This document shows positions 1 to 8,813 of a stretch of 64,000 nucleotides of DNA, in pieces. The DNA is taken from positions 1 to 64,000 of the forward strand of contig WHSZ01000010.1 in NCBI GenBank assembly GCA_009379845.1, read 5' to 3'. The position numbers and the translations under genes are program-made. The stretch is from Pseudonocardiaceae bacterium (GTDB lineage Bacteria; Actinomycetota; Actinomycetes; Mycobacteriales; Pseudonocardiaceae). The notes below the pieces were generated by a model that ran no database searches, was not told the origin of the DNA, and saw only the letters and a list, made by a program, of their open reading frames with translations. Every line of letters begins with the position of its first letter. Within the stretch, counting starts at the first letter, position 1.

Positions 1-327
1 AACATCTTGGCAGCCCGCCTTCTTTTCGGCCGGCGACTCGCCCGTCTCGGTGCCATAGGTCGTCAGCCCGAGGCGTGCGTCGTCGGGGAGCATATCGACT
101 AGGGAGTGCACCGAGTTTTTGGCGGCTGCCATTTTGGTGCCACCGTTGGGATCGTTCCCTTTCATCGACCCCGACCCGTCCAGCACGAGCATGGTTGGTG
201 CGTACTCGACCCGCACCCGTGGGTTCTGTTCGTCCTCGTTTTGCTGCGCCACTGCCGGCGTCGCGAGCAGCGCACCCGCGACCAACACCGCCGTCAGCGC
301 GGACAGCCTCCTACCCAACCTACTCAT
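1..327 (-). CDS. Secreted von Willebrand factor A (VWA) domain protein, 3' part missing
   Basis: The frame is open from an ATG at 327 to the window edge (109 codons, no stop), so only the N-terminus is present. A signal peptide covers residues 1-27, with a hydrophobic core ending in ATPAVA before QQNED. It is followed by the metal-ion adhesion site DGSGSM (Asp50) and a conserved stretch on LVDMLPDDARLGLTTYG, both typical of VWA domains. An AGGGG ribosome-binding site lies about 7 nt before the ATG. VWA proteins bind ligands or partners through the Mg2+ site at the cell surface. The gene lies 125 bp downstream of the alpha/beta hydrolase gene on the same strand and may share its transcript. 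The partner is unknown. Confidence 0.85.
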   Translation of the reverse strand, partial: MSRLGRRLSALTAVLVAGALLATPAVAQQNEDEQNPRVRVEYAPTMLVLDGSGSMKGNDPNGGTKMAAAKNSVHSLVDMLPDDARLGLTTYGTETGESPAEKKAGCQDV

Positions 328-452
328 TCGATTCCCCTAAGTCGTTGTCGTCCGCTCCGACTCGCCGGATCAGAACGCCTGTACGGCCCTCCGCCGTATA
401 TGCAGAACACATAGGTTCCAGTTGTGAATCAGAGATTTACAAGCGCGGTCAG

Positions 453-2054
453 CTAGTTGCCCGGGCCGGTCGACGGCTGCTGGTCCACCGCGACCCTGCC
501 GAGGTTCTCCAGCGACTCGCTGCCCTCGTTCCAATAGCCGCCGTGTGACCCCACGGACACCTCCAGACCAGGACCGCGTTCCGAGTAGAAGACCTGACCT
601 TCGTCGAGACCGAATTCCGGCGAGGTCGGGTCGTCGCCGTGGACGAACCCGGGCGTGGCCTTGATGGCATCGTTTTCCGCGCGAGTGGCCCAGATCTGGT
701 CCTGGGGCATGTCCAGCTCCTCGACCCCAGGGTCGGTGACCGCGGCCGGTGGACGGCTCGATTGCTCGGAGGAGGCGCCGACGCCGGGACTGCCAACGAA
801 AACCGCTTCGTCGTCCTCCGGGAGGCCGGGGCCACCATCGGCCGCGGTATGCCCGATGAGCGTGGATCCGTAGCTGTGCCCCATGACGACGTTATGCGAA
901 GGCTCCCCAGCGTGTGTCACCCGTAGTCCTTCCTGGAAGGAACTCAGGTCACCCTTCGCGTCTTCGGCGTACTGAACCTTGGGTGCCTCGACCGGCACGT
1001 TGTCCGGCGCGTCGTAACCGAGCCAGTAGATCGCGGCGTTGTCCGCGCCGGGCGCAAGTTCGTCGGCCTTACCGTGCAGTCTCTCGACCCGACCGAGCTC
1101 GTTTCCGGCGGTGGCGAGCTCCGCCCCGGTACCAGGGACATGGGTCGTCACGTTATCCGCCGTGTCGGGGTTGCCGACGGACACGATTGCTTTCCCGTCC
1201 TTATCGAGATTCTCCGCGTCGAACCCGATCAGGTAACCGTCATCCCCGCTCTCCTTCAGGAACGACTGGATCTTCCGCACGCCCTTCAGCTTGTCGTTGG
1301 CGACTTGAGCATCCTCGGACGAGCCGTGCTCTTCCTGCATTTGCAGGATCGACTTGTGTTCGTCGAGGACGAAGCGGTTCGCGCGGTCTCGCACGTCGAT
1401 CGGCAGACCGTCCAGCATGCCGAGCTTGTGACTGTCGCTGAACAGGTAGTTCTCCTTTTCCAGCGGAGAAAGGTCGTTCCACCAGTCGGCGACATCTTGT
1501 GGTGAGGAGCCGGGCTTCGGGATTGGCTTCGCCGAGGAGGCCGGATCACCGCCAGTGTCGATACCGACTTCGGTCGGCACGATCGCTCGGATGTCGCCGG
1601 CCGCGGACTCGTCGGCTTCGGTGGCATTTCGTACGGCGAGATCGATGGCGGCCTGCAGCTTCTTACGCTCGGCGGCGTGCTCCTCGTTCGCCTCGCTGCC
1701 GAATCGCTTGGAAAAGTCCACCTCGCCGGACTGGGACACGATCAGATAGGACGGCGCTTCGTCCATGGCCGCCGTCATCTTGTTCTTTTCGGAATTGATC
1801 GCATCCGCAGCATCCGTCACCTTCGCTGGGATCTTTTCGATCACGGAGGCCGAGTCCTCGAGCAGTGACTGCAGATCCGCCAGCCCGGAGCGCGCAGCGT
1901 CCCCACCATCACCAATCCAGTCGCTGAGTGCGTCGATCTGAGTAGCCACCGCATCGGCCTGGTCACGCAGGTTGCTTGCGTGGTCGGACCACGCCTGCGC
2001 CACGTCGTCCAACAGTCCCCGCTCGAACTTCTTCAAATCGGCGTAGTCCACCAT
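453..2054 (-). CDS. Alpha/beta hydrolase of DUF1023 type with WXG-like helical N-terminus
   Basis: The protein has 533 aa. Residues 1 to about 130 (MVDYADLKKFERGLL...) are helical and resemble the WXG/ESX substrate fold, with a WSDH and a DWIGDGG turn. The C-terminal half is an alpha/beta hydrolase: the nucleophile elbow is GHSYGS (Ser394), with plausible acid ENDA (Asp462) and base GSHGG (His504). DUF1023 proteins of actinobacteria are often joined or linked to ESX-type helical domains, which suggests a secreted esterase or peptidase-like effector; the substrate is unknown. The ATG at 2054 overlaps the upstream stop (TGATG), so the longer open frame to 2189 is rejected. Confidence 0.85.
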   Translation of the reverse strand: MVDYADLKKFERGLLDDVAQAWSDHASNLRDQADAVATQIDALSDWIGDGGDAARSGLADLQSLLEDSASVIEKIPAKVTDAADAINSEKNKMTAAMDEAPSYLIVSQSGEVDFSKRFGSEANEEHAAERKKLQAAIDLAVRNATEADESAAGDIRAIVPTEVGIDTGGDPASSAKPIPKPGSSPQDVADWWNDLSPLEKENYLFSDSHKLGMLDGLPIDVRDRANRFVLDEHKSILQMQEEHGSSEDAQVANDKLKGVRKIQSFLKESGDDGYLIGFDAENLDKDGKAIVSVGNPDTADNVTTHVPGTGAELATAGNELGRVERLHGKADELAPGADNAAIYWLGYDAPDNVPVEAPKVQYAEDAKGDLSSFQEGLRVTHAGEPSHNVVMGHSYGSTLIGHTAADGGPGLPEDDEAVFVGSPGVGASSEQSSRPPAAVTDPGVEELDMPQDQIWATRAENDAIKATPGFVHGDDPTSPEFGLDEGQVFYSERGPGLEVSVGSHGGYWNEGSESLENLGRVAVDQQPSTGPGN

Positions 2055-2389
2055 CAGTCGCTCTCCTCGAGGAACGCGAATGCCTCCTCGGTCTGGTATT
2101 CCTGTTCCCCGTAGTTCACCGCGGCGAGCACGATCTTGTCGCCGGTGAGCGAGATCTTGGCCAGCATCGTGTCGACCGCGTCCTCCCATTCGCTTTCGAC
2201 CGTGCGCAGTACCCCTTTGATGGCGAACCCGTCGATATCGCCGTCCGTCGCGGCGCCGCTGGTGGCGCCGCTCAATGCCGATGAGCCGCCGGCTTCGCTG
2301 CCGCCGAGCTTGCCGCCCTCGGCGGCTTCCATGAGCTTGTCACCGGCCTTTTCCAGCTCGTTCTTGGTCACCCCGTAGCCGCCAGCCAC
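2054..2389 (-). CDS. WXG100-like small helical protein, probable type VII secretion partner
   Basis: A 111-aa protein predicted to be mostly helical, with a Gly/Ser-rich loop around residues 25-45 and a Trp at ESEWEDAVDTML. It resembles small type VII (ESX) substrates or helper proteins but lacks an exact WXG. The GTG at 2389 is chosen because AGGGAG lies 5 nt upstream; upstream in-frame ATGs exist at 2407 and 2467. Translational coupling to the DUF1023 hydrolase (TGATG overlap) suggests the two products act together, for example as a co-secreted pair. Family assignment is by fold-level resemblance only. Confidence 0.7.
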   Translation of the reverse strand: MAGGYGVTKNELEKAGDKLMEAAEGGKLGGSEAGGSSALSGATSGAATDGDIDGFAIKGVLRTVESEWEDAVDTMLAKISLTGDKIVLAAVNYGEQEYQTEEAFAFLEESD

Positions 2390-2617
2390 GTCTGCTCCCT
2401 CGTCCATCCATGTTTGGCATCTTGATGCGGCTGCGACGCGTACCGAAACGCCACCGATGCGGATCACCGAGGACCGTGCGTGCGGCTAAAAGAACTGTGC
2501 GTGCCACGAGAATCGCCGTGCTGGGCTTGGTTCGCCGGAGGTATGACACCCGTCCAGCAGTCAAGTAGCATGTCAGCTCTACTTGGCGACTTCGAAACCG
2601 CTCGGGGAGGTAGGACG

Positions 2618-3565
2618 TTGCCGCACAAGCCGTACGTCGTCGAATCCCGTGCGACCACGGATGTGCTGCCGCACGAACGCCCGGCCTTCTGGGCGAACGC
2701 GGTCGTCTCGTTGCAAGCAACGATGGGGCTGAGCCTTCCGCACCCTCGGGCTTTCCATGCGAGCTACAGCCGCATCGGCACGGACAGTTACCAGCTCGTG
2801 GCCTGGAAATCCGCCGAGGCGCGGTATGCGCGGGACAGTCGACACGTTCGTGCTGATCCCGATGAGGATTACCGGTTGGTGTTCCCGATCGCGGGTTGGT
2901 TGGCGGTGCGGCAGCACGACGATGTCACGTACTTGCGTCCGGGTTTCGGTGGCGTGTTCAGCTACCAGAAGCCACTCGATATTTGGCACCGCGACGACAC
3001 GCAGATGATGGTCCTCACGATCCCTCGGAAGGAAATCGAGAACCGGATCAACCTGGAGGCGTGCCAGGGCGCTACGTTGGATGTGTCGAAGGGGCTCGGT
3101 CGGGTAGCGCAAGATCTGGCCGCGGGTGTGCTGCGGGAACGAAGCGTGCTGAGCCGCGATCAGTTCGAAGCGGCGTCCGAACGCCTGGTTGAGCTCGTCT
3201 GCCTGCTGCTGGTCGGTGACGATCGGCCGAATGTGTCGGCTGCGTTGAGCGAAGTGGAGACGATGGCGCGGCGCTACATCCGCCAGCATGTCGACGATCC
3301 GCAGCTGACCGGTAGCACAGTCGCGCAGGCGCTGGGGTGGTCATTGCGCCAAGTACAACTGGCCTTGCGCAATGCCGGAACCAGCCCCCGAGAACTGATT
3401 ATGGAAGAACGGCTGAAAGCCGCGCGGGAACGACTGCGCAACCCTGCCTATCGAAACCTCACCATCGGCGAGTTGGCCGCGCAGCTCGGGTTCTCCACGG
3501 CCGGCAACTTCAGCACCGCCTTTCGGCGGCGCTTCGGCGTACGTCCACGGGACCTGCGGCAGTGA
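2618..3565 (+). CDS. AraC family transcriptional regulator
   Basis: A protein of about 315 aa with an N-terminal AraC-binding-like cupin domain (HVRADPDEDYRLVFPIAG region) and a C-terminal double helix-turn-helix. The second helix-turn-helix is the conserved LTIGELAAQLGFSTAGNF followed by FRRRFGVRPRDLR. It should bind DNA near its own promoter and respond to a small molecule, whose identity cannot be read from the sequence. TTG 2618 is preferred as the start because GGGAGG sits 7 nt upstream and homologues of this subgroup have short N-termini; ATG 2570, 2543 and 2480 are in-frame alternatives. It is transcribed away from the WXG/hydrolase/VWA genes and could control them. Confidence 0.85.
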   Translation: MPHKPYVVESRATTDVLPHERPAFWANAVVSLQATMGLSLPHPRAFHASYSRIGTDSYQLVAWKSAEARYARDSRHVRADPDEDYRLVFPIAGWLAVRQHDDVTYLRPGFGGVFSYQKPLDIWHRDDTQMMVLTIPRKEIENRINLEACQGATLDVSKGLGRVAQDLAAGVLRERSVLSRDQFEAASERLVELVCLLLVGDDRPNVSAALSEVETMARRYIRQHVDDPQLTGSTVAQALGWSLRQVQLALRNAGTSPRELIMEERLKAARERLRNPAYRNLTIGELAAQLGFSTAGNFSTAFRRRFGVRPRDLRQ

Positions 3566-3581
3566 CCGCCTTCTTCAGGGC

Positions 3582-3607
3582 CTAGCCTCGGCATTTCGCG
3601 AGGCTAG
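3582..3607 (+). terminator. Stem-loop after AraC regulator
   Basis: A perfect 9-bp stem (CTAGCCTCG at 3582-3590 with CGAGGCTAG at 3599-3607) and an 8-nt loop begin 16 nt after the regulator stop codon. There is no U-run, as is common in GC-rich actinobacteria. The position suggests a transcription terminator. Confidence 0.55.
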
Positions 3608-3633
3608 AGCTGCTCATACCCGCACCCCACAAG

Positions 3634-3673
3634 ATCGCCCCCGTGCCCTATTTTCGCAGGTCACGGGGGCGAT
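3634..3673 (-). terminator. Long hairpin downstream of tRNA-Tyr
   Basis: A perfect 12-bp stem (ATCGCCCCCGTG at 3634-3645 with CACGGGGGCGAT at 3662-3673) with a 16-nt loop lies 10 nt beyond the 3' end of the minus-strand tRNA-Tyr. It probably terminates the tRNA transcript. It could also act on the opposite strand for the regulator gene. Confidence 0.6.
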
Positions 3674-3683
3674 TCTGGTGTTG

Positions 3684-3765
3684 TGCCGGGTAGAGGATTC
3701 GAACCTCTGAAGGCAGTGCCGGCTGATTTACAGTCAGCTCCCTTTGGCCGCTCGGGCAACCCGGC
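3684..3765 (-). tRNA. tRNA-Tyr (anticodon GTA)
   Basis: Read on the minus strand, the gene starts GCCGGGTTGCCCGAGCGG and ends GGTTCGAATCCTCTACCCGGCA. The 7-bp acceptor stem GCCGGGT/ACCCGGC is perfect, the anticodon loop is CTGTAAA (GTA), there is a long class II variable arm and the T-loop is GGTTCGAATCC. The length is 82 nt including the discriminator A. The CCA end is not encoded. Bacterial tRNA-Tyr is a class II tRNA, which fits. Confidence 0.95.
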
Positions 3766-3883
3766 GTTGTATCACCAGCCGCGCTGGCCAGATGCAGACT
3801 GTACCGAACCGCCATCGCGGCCGAGCAACGGGATGGGGGCTAAAGTCGGAGCCACCAAATCGCTCGCACAGACGGGAGGACAC

Positions 3884-4375
3884 GTGGCAGATCCATCTTT
3901 CGACGTGGTCAGCAAGGTCGACCGGCAGGAAGTGGACAACGCCCTCAACCAGGCGGGCAAGGAACTGGCCACCCGATTCGATTTCCGCGGCACCAACGCT
4001 CAGATCAGCTGGGCGGGGCAGGAAGCGATCACCATCGAGGCCGACACCGAGGAGCGCTGCAAGGCAGCCATCGAGGTGTTCAAGGAGAAGCTGGTCAAGC
4101 GCAAGATCTCGCTGAAGGCCGTCGAACTCGGTGAGCCCACCCTCTCCGGCAAGGCGTACAAGGCCGGCGGCAAGATCTTGGAGGGCATCTCATCTGAGAA
4201 GGCCAAACAGATCTCCAAGATCATCCGAGACGAGGGCCCCAAAGGTGTCCAGGCGCAGATCCAGGGCGACCAGCTCCGGGTAACGGGCAAGAAGAAAGAT
4301 CACCTTCAGGACGTCATCTCGTTGCTGAAGAGCAAAGACCTCGATGTCGCACTGCAGTTCACGAACTATCGCTGA
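3884..4375 (+). CDS. YajQ family nucleotide-binding protein
   Basis: The 163-aa length is typical of the family. It starts with (V)[19 protein letters not shown], the conserved YajQ N-terminus, and contains ATRFDFRGT and the C-terminal [19 protein letters not shown] and LQFTNYR. YajQ proteins fold as two ferredoxin-like domains; some bind cyclic di-GMP or nucleic acid. The start is GTG 3884 with GGGAGGA 4 nt upstream. The open frame runs upstream through the tRNA gene, but that extension is not coding. In M. tuberculosis the homologue (Rv0566c) lies close to htpX, as here. Confidence 0.93.
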   Translation: MADPSFDVVSKVDRQEVDNALNQAGKELATRFDFRGTNAQISWAGQEAITIEADTEERCKAAIEVFKEKLVKRKISLKAVELGEPTLSGKAYKAGGKILEGISSEKAKQISKIIRDEGPKGVQAQIQGDQLRVTGKKKDHLQDVISLLKSKDLDVALQFTNYR

Positions 4376-4471
4376 CCGAGGCACATCGGTTTAGCAAATT
4401 ACTACCCATATAGATCCCTGATATGGCATTGTTTTTCCGGCGAGCGCCCGAGCGACCCCGGAGAAGGACAC

Positions 4472-5644
4472 ATGCCTCGATCGGCTGCCCGAGTCGGAAT
4501 CCTGCTGTGCGCGGTACTCGCCGCAGCTCTGTTGGCCCCCCTGCAAGCCGCCCCGGCACCTCGCGCCACTGGCGAACTCCTGCACGAGGGTCCTGGCAAG
4601 TACCCGCGGCTGATCCGGCTGGAGAACTCCACGTACGCCAACGGGCGCATTCTCGCCTCGATCACCAGCCAGGATGAGAACGGCTGGTACAGCCCGATCT
4701 ACCAGAGCACCGATGAGGGCGACAGTTTCCGGCAGGTCGGTGAGGTACGGGATCCGGAGGCGAAGTCCGGCCAGTGCTGTGCCACGCTCTACGAGTTGCC
4801 GCGCCAGGTCGGCGACCTGCCGGCCGGCACTCTGCTGTGGGCCGCCAGCATCGGCCAGGACGCCGGTGACAACCGCCGGATCGCGATCAAGGTCTGGTAT
4901 AGCACCAACGTGGGGCGATCCTGGTCGTTCCTGTCCGAAGTGGACCGCTCCCCCAACCGCAACGGCAAGTGGGAGCCCGAGTTCAGCGTCGACGCGAATG
5001 GCACGCTCTGGACACACTACGCGGACGAAACAGAAGCGCCTAAATACAGCCAGGTTGTCGCCCGCAAGGCTTCGACGGACGGCGTGAACTGGGGCGAGAA
5101 GCAGGCCACCATGCGATTCCCGCCGGACCCGGTACGCCCCGGGATGCCGATCGTGCGCCGGCTACCGGACGGCCGCTACTACATGTCGTACGAGATCTGC
5201 AATCTTCCAAACGAAGCATGCGGGTCGTACTTCAAGATCTCCACGGACGGAGCCAACTGGGGCGATCCGCAGAACCACGGAACACGCGTGCAAACCCCGG
5301 GTGGCCGGTACTTCCAGCACGCGCACACCATCGCGCTGGCGCCGGGCGGCGAGAACGGCACGCGCATCCTGCACATCGGGCAGATCTACACCGAGAACAA
5401 CGGCACTGCGGCTCCCGGCAACGGCCAGATGATCCTCGCCAACGACAACTACGGCAGCGGGCCGTGGTACGAGGTGCAGGCGCCGGTGCACGTGCCGAAC
5501 CCGCGGAACCACACGTGCCCGAACTTCAGCTCCTCGGTGCTCCCGGTCAACGACGGCGCCCAGGTGCTCGAGGTCGCTGCCGACTTCGCCGAGGACGGGA
5601 CCTGCAAGACGTACTTCGGCAAAGGACCACTCAAGAGTAACTAG
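4472..5644 (+). CDS. Secreted sialidase-like BNR-repeat protein, copy 1
   Basis: A 390-aa protein with an N-terminal signal peptide (AARVGILLCAVLAAALLAPLQA). Four Asp-box (BNR) motifs are visible: STDEGDSF, STNVGRSW, STDGVNW and STDGANW, the signature of a six-bladed sialidase-type beta-propeller. YPRLIRLEN near the N-terminus resembles the Arg-containing FRIP region. Conserved cysteine pairs (QCCATLYELP, NLPNEACG, HTCPNF) suggest an exported, disulfide-bonded protein. It may be an exo-glycosidase or a carbohydrate-binding propeller; true sialidase activity is not shown. GGAGAAGGA precedes the ATG. The next gene is a paralogue in tandem. Confidence 0.85.
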   Translation: MPRSAARVGILLCAVLAAALLAPLQAAPAPRATGELLHEGPGKYPRLIRLENSTYANGRILASITSQDENGWYSPIYQSTDEGDSFRQVGEVRDPEAKSGQCCATLYELPRQVGDLPAGTLLWAASIGQDAGDNRRIAIKVWYSTNVGRSWSFLSEVDRSPNRNGKWEPEFSVDANGTLWTHYADETEAPKYSQVVARKASTDGVNWGEKQATMRFPPDPVRPGMPIVRRLPDGRYYMSYEICNLPNEACGSYFKISTDGANWGDPQNHGTRVQTPGGRYFQHAHTIALAPGGENGTRILHIGQIYTENNGTAAPGNGQMILANDNYGSGPWYEVQAPVHVPNPRNHTCPNFSSSVLPVNDGAQVLEVAADFAEDGTCKTYFGKGPLKSN

Positions 5645-5645
5645 A

Positions 5646-5664
5646 AGTTAGTTATTGACTAACT
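5646..5664. promoter_or_regulatory. 19-bp palindrome between the two sialidase-like genes
   Basis: AGTTAGT, a 5-nt spacer (TATTG) and ACTAACT form an AT-rich perfect inverted repeat directly after the stop of copy 1 and 63 bp before copy 2. The base composition differs from the surroundings. It could be an operator for a dimeric repressor or a small terminator. The binding factor is unknown. Confidence 0.4.
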
Positions 5665-5726
5665 CTACAGAATGACGTTTGCTACTCACCGCCGGGTGTC
5701 ACCCGGTCAGGCGAGGAAGGTAGTTC

Positions 5727-6977
5727 ATGCGTCGTTCACGTGGTCCGCTCGGACGGCTCGGCGTCACCGCCTGCCTCGCCTTCTGCCTCGTCGCGACGGC
5801 GCCAGCGGCAGCGGCGCCCAGCGATCGTGGTGGAGGCGAGCAGCAGCGGACCCCGATGCCGTCGTTGGCCGATGCCCGCAGCGATGTCCGGCCGGCCGCG
5901 CCGCCGAGTGGGGAGCTGCTCGCCGATCAGGTGGGCATGTACCCGCGGCTAATCCGGTTGGAGCACGGCGAGGGCAAGGGGCGCATCCTGGCGACGAACA
6001 TCAGCGTGAACGCCCGTGGCGTCGGCATCGCGCCGATCTTCGAAAGCACCGACGAGGGCGAAAGCTTTCAGCGGGTCGGCACGGTGGCCGACCCCGAGGC
6101 GCGCACCGGCATGTGCTGCGGCACGCTTTTCGAGCTGCCGCAACAGGTTGGCGAGCTGGCGCCGGGTACGCTGCTCTGGTCAGCGAGCATCGGTCAGGAC
6201 GGCGGCGAGCAGCGCAGGAAGCGGCTGCCGGTCTGGTACAGCACGGATGTCGGCCGCAGCTGGTCAAAGCTGTCCGAGTGCACCCGTGCGCCGAACACCC
6301 GCGGCCAGTGGGAACCGGAGTTCTCCGTTGCCGCGAACGGGGAGTTGGCGTGCCACTACGCGGACGAAACCGTGTCCGGCCATGACCAGGCGCTGTCCAT
6401 GCGAACCAGCCCGGACGGGGTGAACTGGAGCGACAAGAAGGTCACCATGGCCCTGACTCCGTGGGAGGTGCGCCCCGGCATGCCGATCGTGCGCCGGCTG
6501 CCGGACGGGCGCTATTTCAAGTCACACGAGGTGTGCAACTACCCGCAGAGCGTTTGCGGGCAGTTCTTCCGCATCTCCGACGACGGGATCAACTGGGGCG
6601 ATCCGGCGCAGCCCGGCGACCGGGTGTTCGGACCAGAGCGGAAGTACTTCCGGCACGCATCCACGATCACCACGCTGCCCGGCGGACCGAACGGGGTTCG
6701 GATCGCCTCGGTCGGAGAGATCTACGCGAACCTGGACGGCACACCGGCACCGAAGAACGGCCAGACACTGCTGATCAACGACAACTTCGGCGCCGGCGAG
6801 TGGTACGAGTGGCCCGCACCGGTGAAGGTGCCGAACCCGGAGAACGAAGCGTGTGCGAACTACAGTTCCGTGCTGCTGCCCGTCGACAATGGACAGTCGA
6901 TCCTCGAGATCGCCGCGGGATTCGACGAAGACGGCACGTGTAAGTCCTACTTCGCGAAAGCGCCGGCGCCCCAGTAA
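5727..6977 (+). CDS. Secreted sialidase-like BNR-repeat protein, copy 2
   Basis: A 416-aa paralogue of the preceding protein, alignable over its whole mature length. It shares YPRLIRLEHG, WYSTDVGRSW, GQWEPEFSV, RPGMPIVRRLPDGRY and the cysteine pattern. It has its own signal peptide (LGVTACLAFCLVATAPAAAA) and an extra linker of about 35 residues after it. Asp boxes are STDEGESF, STDVGRSW, SPDGVNW and SDDGINW. It is predicted to be exported, with a propeller fold; substrate unknown. GGAAGGT lies just upstream of the ATG. rmlA follows after about 30 bp on the same strand, which hints at a link to surface glycans but may be chance. Confidence 0.85.
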   Translation: MRRSRGPLGRLGVTACLAFCLVATAPAAAAPSDRGGGEQQRTPMPSLADARSDVRPAAPPSGELLADQVGMYPRLIRLEHGEGKGRILATNISVNARGVGIAPIFESTDEGESFQRVGTVADPEARTGMCCGTLFELPQQVGELAPGTLLWSASIGQDGGEQRRKRLPVWYSTDVGRSWSKLSECTRAPNTRGQWEPEFSVAANGELACHYADETVSGHDQALSMRTSPDGVNWSDKKVTMALTPWEVRPGMPIVRRLPDGRYFKSHEVCNYPQSVCGQFFRISDDGINWGDPAQPGDRVFGPERKYFRHASTITTLPGGPNGVRIASVGEIYANLDGTPAPKNGQTLLINDNFGAGEWYEWPAPVKVPNPENEACANYSSVLLPVDNGQSILEIAAGFDEDGTCKSYFAKAPAPQ

Positions 6978-7009
6978 CGTTGGCCCGTGCACAACGTGAA
7001 GGGGGCACC

Positions 7010-7894
7010 GTGAAGGGAATCGTGCTTGCCGGTGGCAGTGGGACCCGGCTGCATCCGATTACGCAGGCAGTGTCCAAACAACTACTGCCGGTATACGACA
7101 AACCGATGATCTACTACCCGATCTCGGTGCTGATGCTAGCCGGAATTCGGGAAATACTGATCATTTCGACCCCTGACGACCTGCCGAACTTCCAGCGCCT
7201 GCTCGGTGACGGCGCACAGTTCGGGGTGCGCTTCGACTACGCCGAGCAGCCCCAGCCGAACGGCCTCGCCGAGGCGTTCATCATCGGCGCCGCGTTCGTC
7301 GCCGACGACGATGTGGCGCTGGTGCTTGGCGACAACATCTTCTACGGCCAGGGATTCTCCAGCATGCTGCAGCAGCAGGTGTCCACATTGGATGGATGCA
7401 CACTGTTCGGCTACGCGGTGAAAGACCCGCAGCGGTACGGCGTGGGCGAAGTGGATTCCTCCTCCGGTCGACTGGTGTCCATTGAGGAAAAGCCGGCCGA
7501 GCCGCGCTCGAACAAGGCGATAACGGGGCTGTATTTCTACGACAACACAGTGCTGGACGTCGCGCGCGGTCTACGGCCTTCCGCCCGTGGCGAGTTGGAG
7601 ATCACCGACATCAACCTGCACTACCTGCGGCAGGACCGTGCCCGCCTGGTGAGTTTGAGCCGCGGTTTCGCCTGGCTGGACACTGGTACGCACGATTCGC
7701 TGCTGGAGGCGGCACAGTTCGTTCAAGTGCTCGAACACCGCACCGGCGTCCGCATCGCGTGTCTCGAAGAAGTCGCGCTACGCATGGGCTTCATCGACGC
7801 GGATACATGCTTCGCCTTGGGACACAAGCTTTCCAAGTCGGGCTATGGCGACTACGTGATGGCCGTCGCCCGCGCGGCCGGCGCGACCGGCTAA
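7010..7894 (+). CDS. rmlA: Glucose-1-phosphate thymidylyltransferase
   Basis: A 294-aa protein matching RmlA/RfbA along its length: [19 protein letters not shown] (nucleotide-binding loop), [17 protein letters not shown] and [19 protein letters not shown]. It converts glucose 1-phosphate and dTTP to dTDP-glucose, the first step to dTDP-rhamnose; rhamnose is the linker sugar between peptidoglycan and arabinogalactan in mycolic-type actinobacteria. The GTG at 7010 has GAAGGGGG upstream and gives the usual family length; a longer frame from 6980 is less likely. rmlB, rmlC and rmlD are not nearby. Its stop overlaps the convergent htpX stop by 4 nt. Confidence 0.95.
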   Translation: MKGIVLAGGSGTRLHPITQAVSKQLLPVYDKPMIYYPISVLMLAGIREILIISTPDDLPNFQRLLGDGAQFGVRFDYAEQPQPNGLAEAFIIGAAFVADDDVALVLGDNIFYGQGFSSMLQQQVSTLDGCTLFGYAVKDPQRYGVGEVDSSSGRLVSIEEKPAEPRSNKAITGLYFYDNTVLDVARGLRPSARGELEITDINLHYLRQDRARLVSLSRGFAWLDTGTHDSLLEAAQFVQVLEHRTGVRIACLEEVALRMGFIDADTCFALGHKLSKSGYGDYVMAVARAAGATG

Positions 7895-8760
7895 CCGAGC
7901 GGACCGCGCCGCGCCATCTCCTCCAGCCGGCGGATGCGGTCCGCGATCGGCGGATGCGTCGAGAACAGCCGCGACATGCTCTCGCCTGGCCGGAACGGGT
8001 TCGCGATCATCAGGTGCGACTGGGAAAGCACCTGCGGTTCGGGCGCGAGCGGGGCCCTGCGGGTTCCGTGCTCCAGCTTGCCAAGCGCGGACGCGAGCCC
8101 CAGCGGATCGCCGGTCAGATCCGCTCCGGACGCATCGGCCTGATACTCGCGGGATCGGCTCACAGCCATCTTCACCACACCGGCAGCGATCGGGCCGAGC
8201 AGCATCAGCAGCAGGGCGGCGAACGGACCCGGTCCCTCGCGATTCGCCCCGCCGAACATGCCGGCGAACATCGCCAGGTTCGCCAGCACGCTCACCACAC
8301 TCGCCAAAGCTCCTGCCACACAGGAAATCAGGATGTCTCGGTTGTACACATGGGACAGCTCGTGACCAAGCACGGCGCGCAACTCGCGCTCGTTCAACAG
8401 GTCCAGGATCCCGCTCGTGCAACACACGGCGGCATTCCGGGGGTTTCGCCCGGTGGCGAACGCGTTCGGCGCCTGCGTCGGGCTGATGTACAGCCGCGGC
8501 ATCGGCTGCCGGGCCGTGGTGGCCAGTTCGCGCACGATCCGGTACATCGCCGGCTGCTCCGCTTCGGAGACCGGCCGCGCGCGCATCGCGCGCAGCGCGA
8601 GCTTGTCCGAGTTGAAATATGCGTATCCGTTCATCGCCAGCGCGATGAACAAACCGATGAACAGCGCGCCCCGCCCGAACATCCCGCTGATCAACACGAT
8701 CAGCGCGCTGAACCCACCGAGCAGCAGCGCGGTCTTCAACCCGTTGTAGTGCCTGTGCAC
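7891..8760 (-). CDS. htpX: Membrane zinc metalloprotease HtpX
   Basis: A 289-aa protein. Two N-terminal membrane segments (about residues 10-48) are followed by the zinc-protease motif HELSH (133-137), with [14 protein letters not shown] forming part of another membrane helix. The downstream [11 protein letters not shown] supplies the third zinc ligand. HtpX degrades misfolded membrane proteins under stress. GTG 8760 is preferred, with GGAGG about 10 nt upstream; the open frame extends to 8883 without good homology. It is convergent with rmlA. In M. tuberculosis htpX is adjacent to the polyprenyl synthase and menJ genes, which are elsewhere in this window. Confidence 0.95.
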   Translation of the reverse strand: MHRHYNGLKTALLLGGFSALIVLISGMFGRGALFIGLFIALAMNGYAYFNSDKLALRAMRARPVSEAEQPAMYRIVRELATTARQPMPRLYISPTQAPNAFATGRNPRNAAVCCTSGILDLLNERELRAVLGHELSHVYNRDILISCVAGALASVVSVLANLAMFAGMFGGANREGPGPFAALLLMLLGPIAAGVVKMAVSRSREYQADASGADLTGDPLGLASALGKLEHGTRRAPLAPEPQVLSQSHLMIANPFRPGESMSRLFSTHPPIADRIRRLEEMARRGPLG

Positions 8761-8813
8761 GACCGATACGCCTCCGCCACGATTACCGACTCTCGCCCCG
8801 TACTCGACAACGG

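Noticed and set aside
3683..3883. YajQ reading frame extending upstream across the tRNA-Tyr gene
   Set aside because: The tRNA is convincing on the other strand and the family start (GTG 3884, strong ribosome-binding site) gives the exact usual length.
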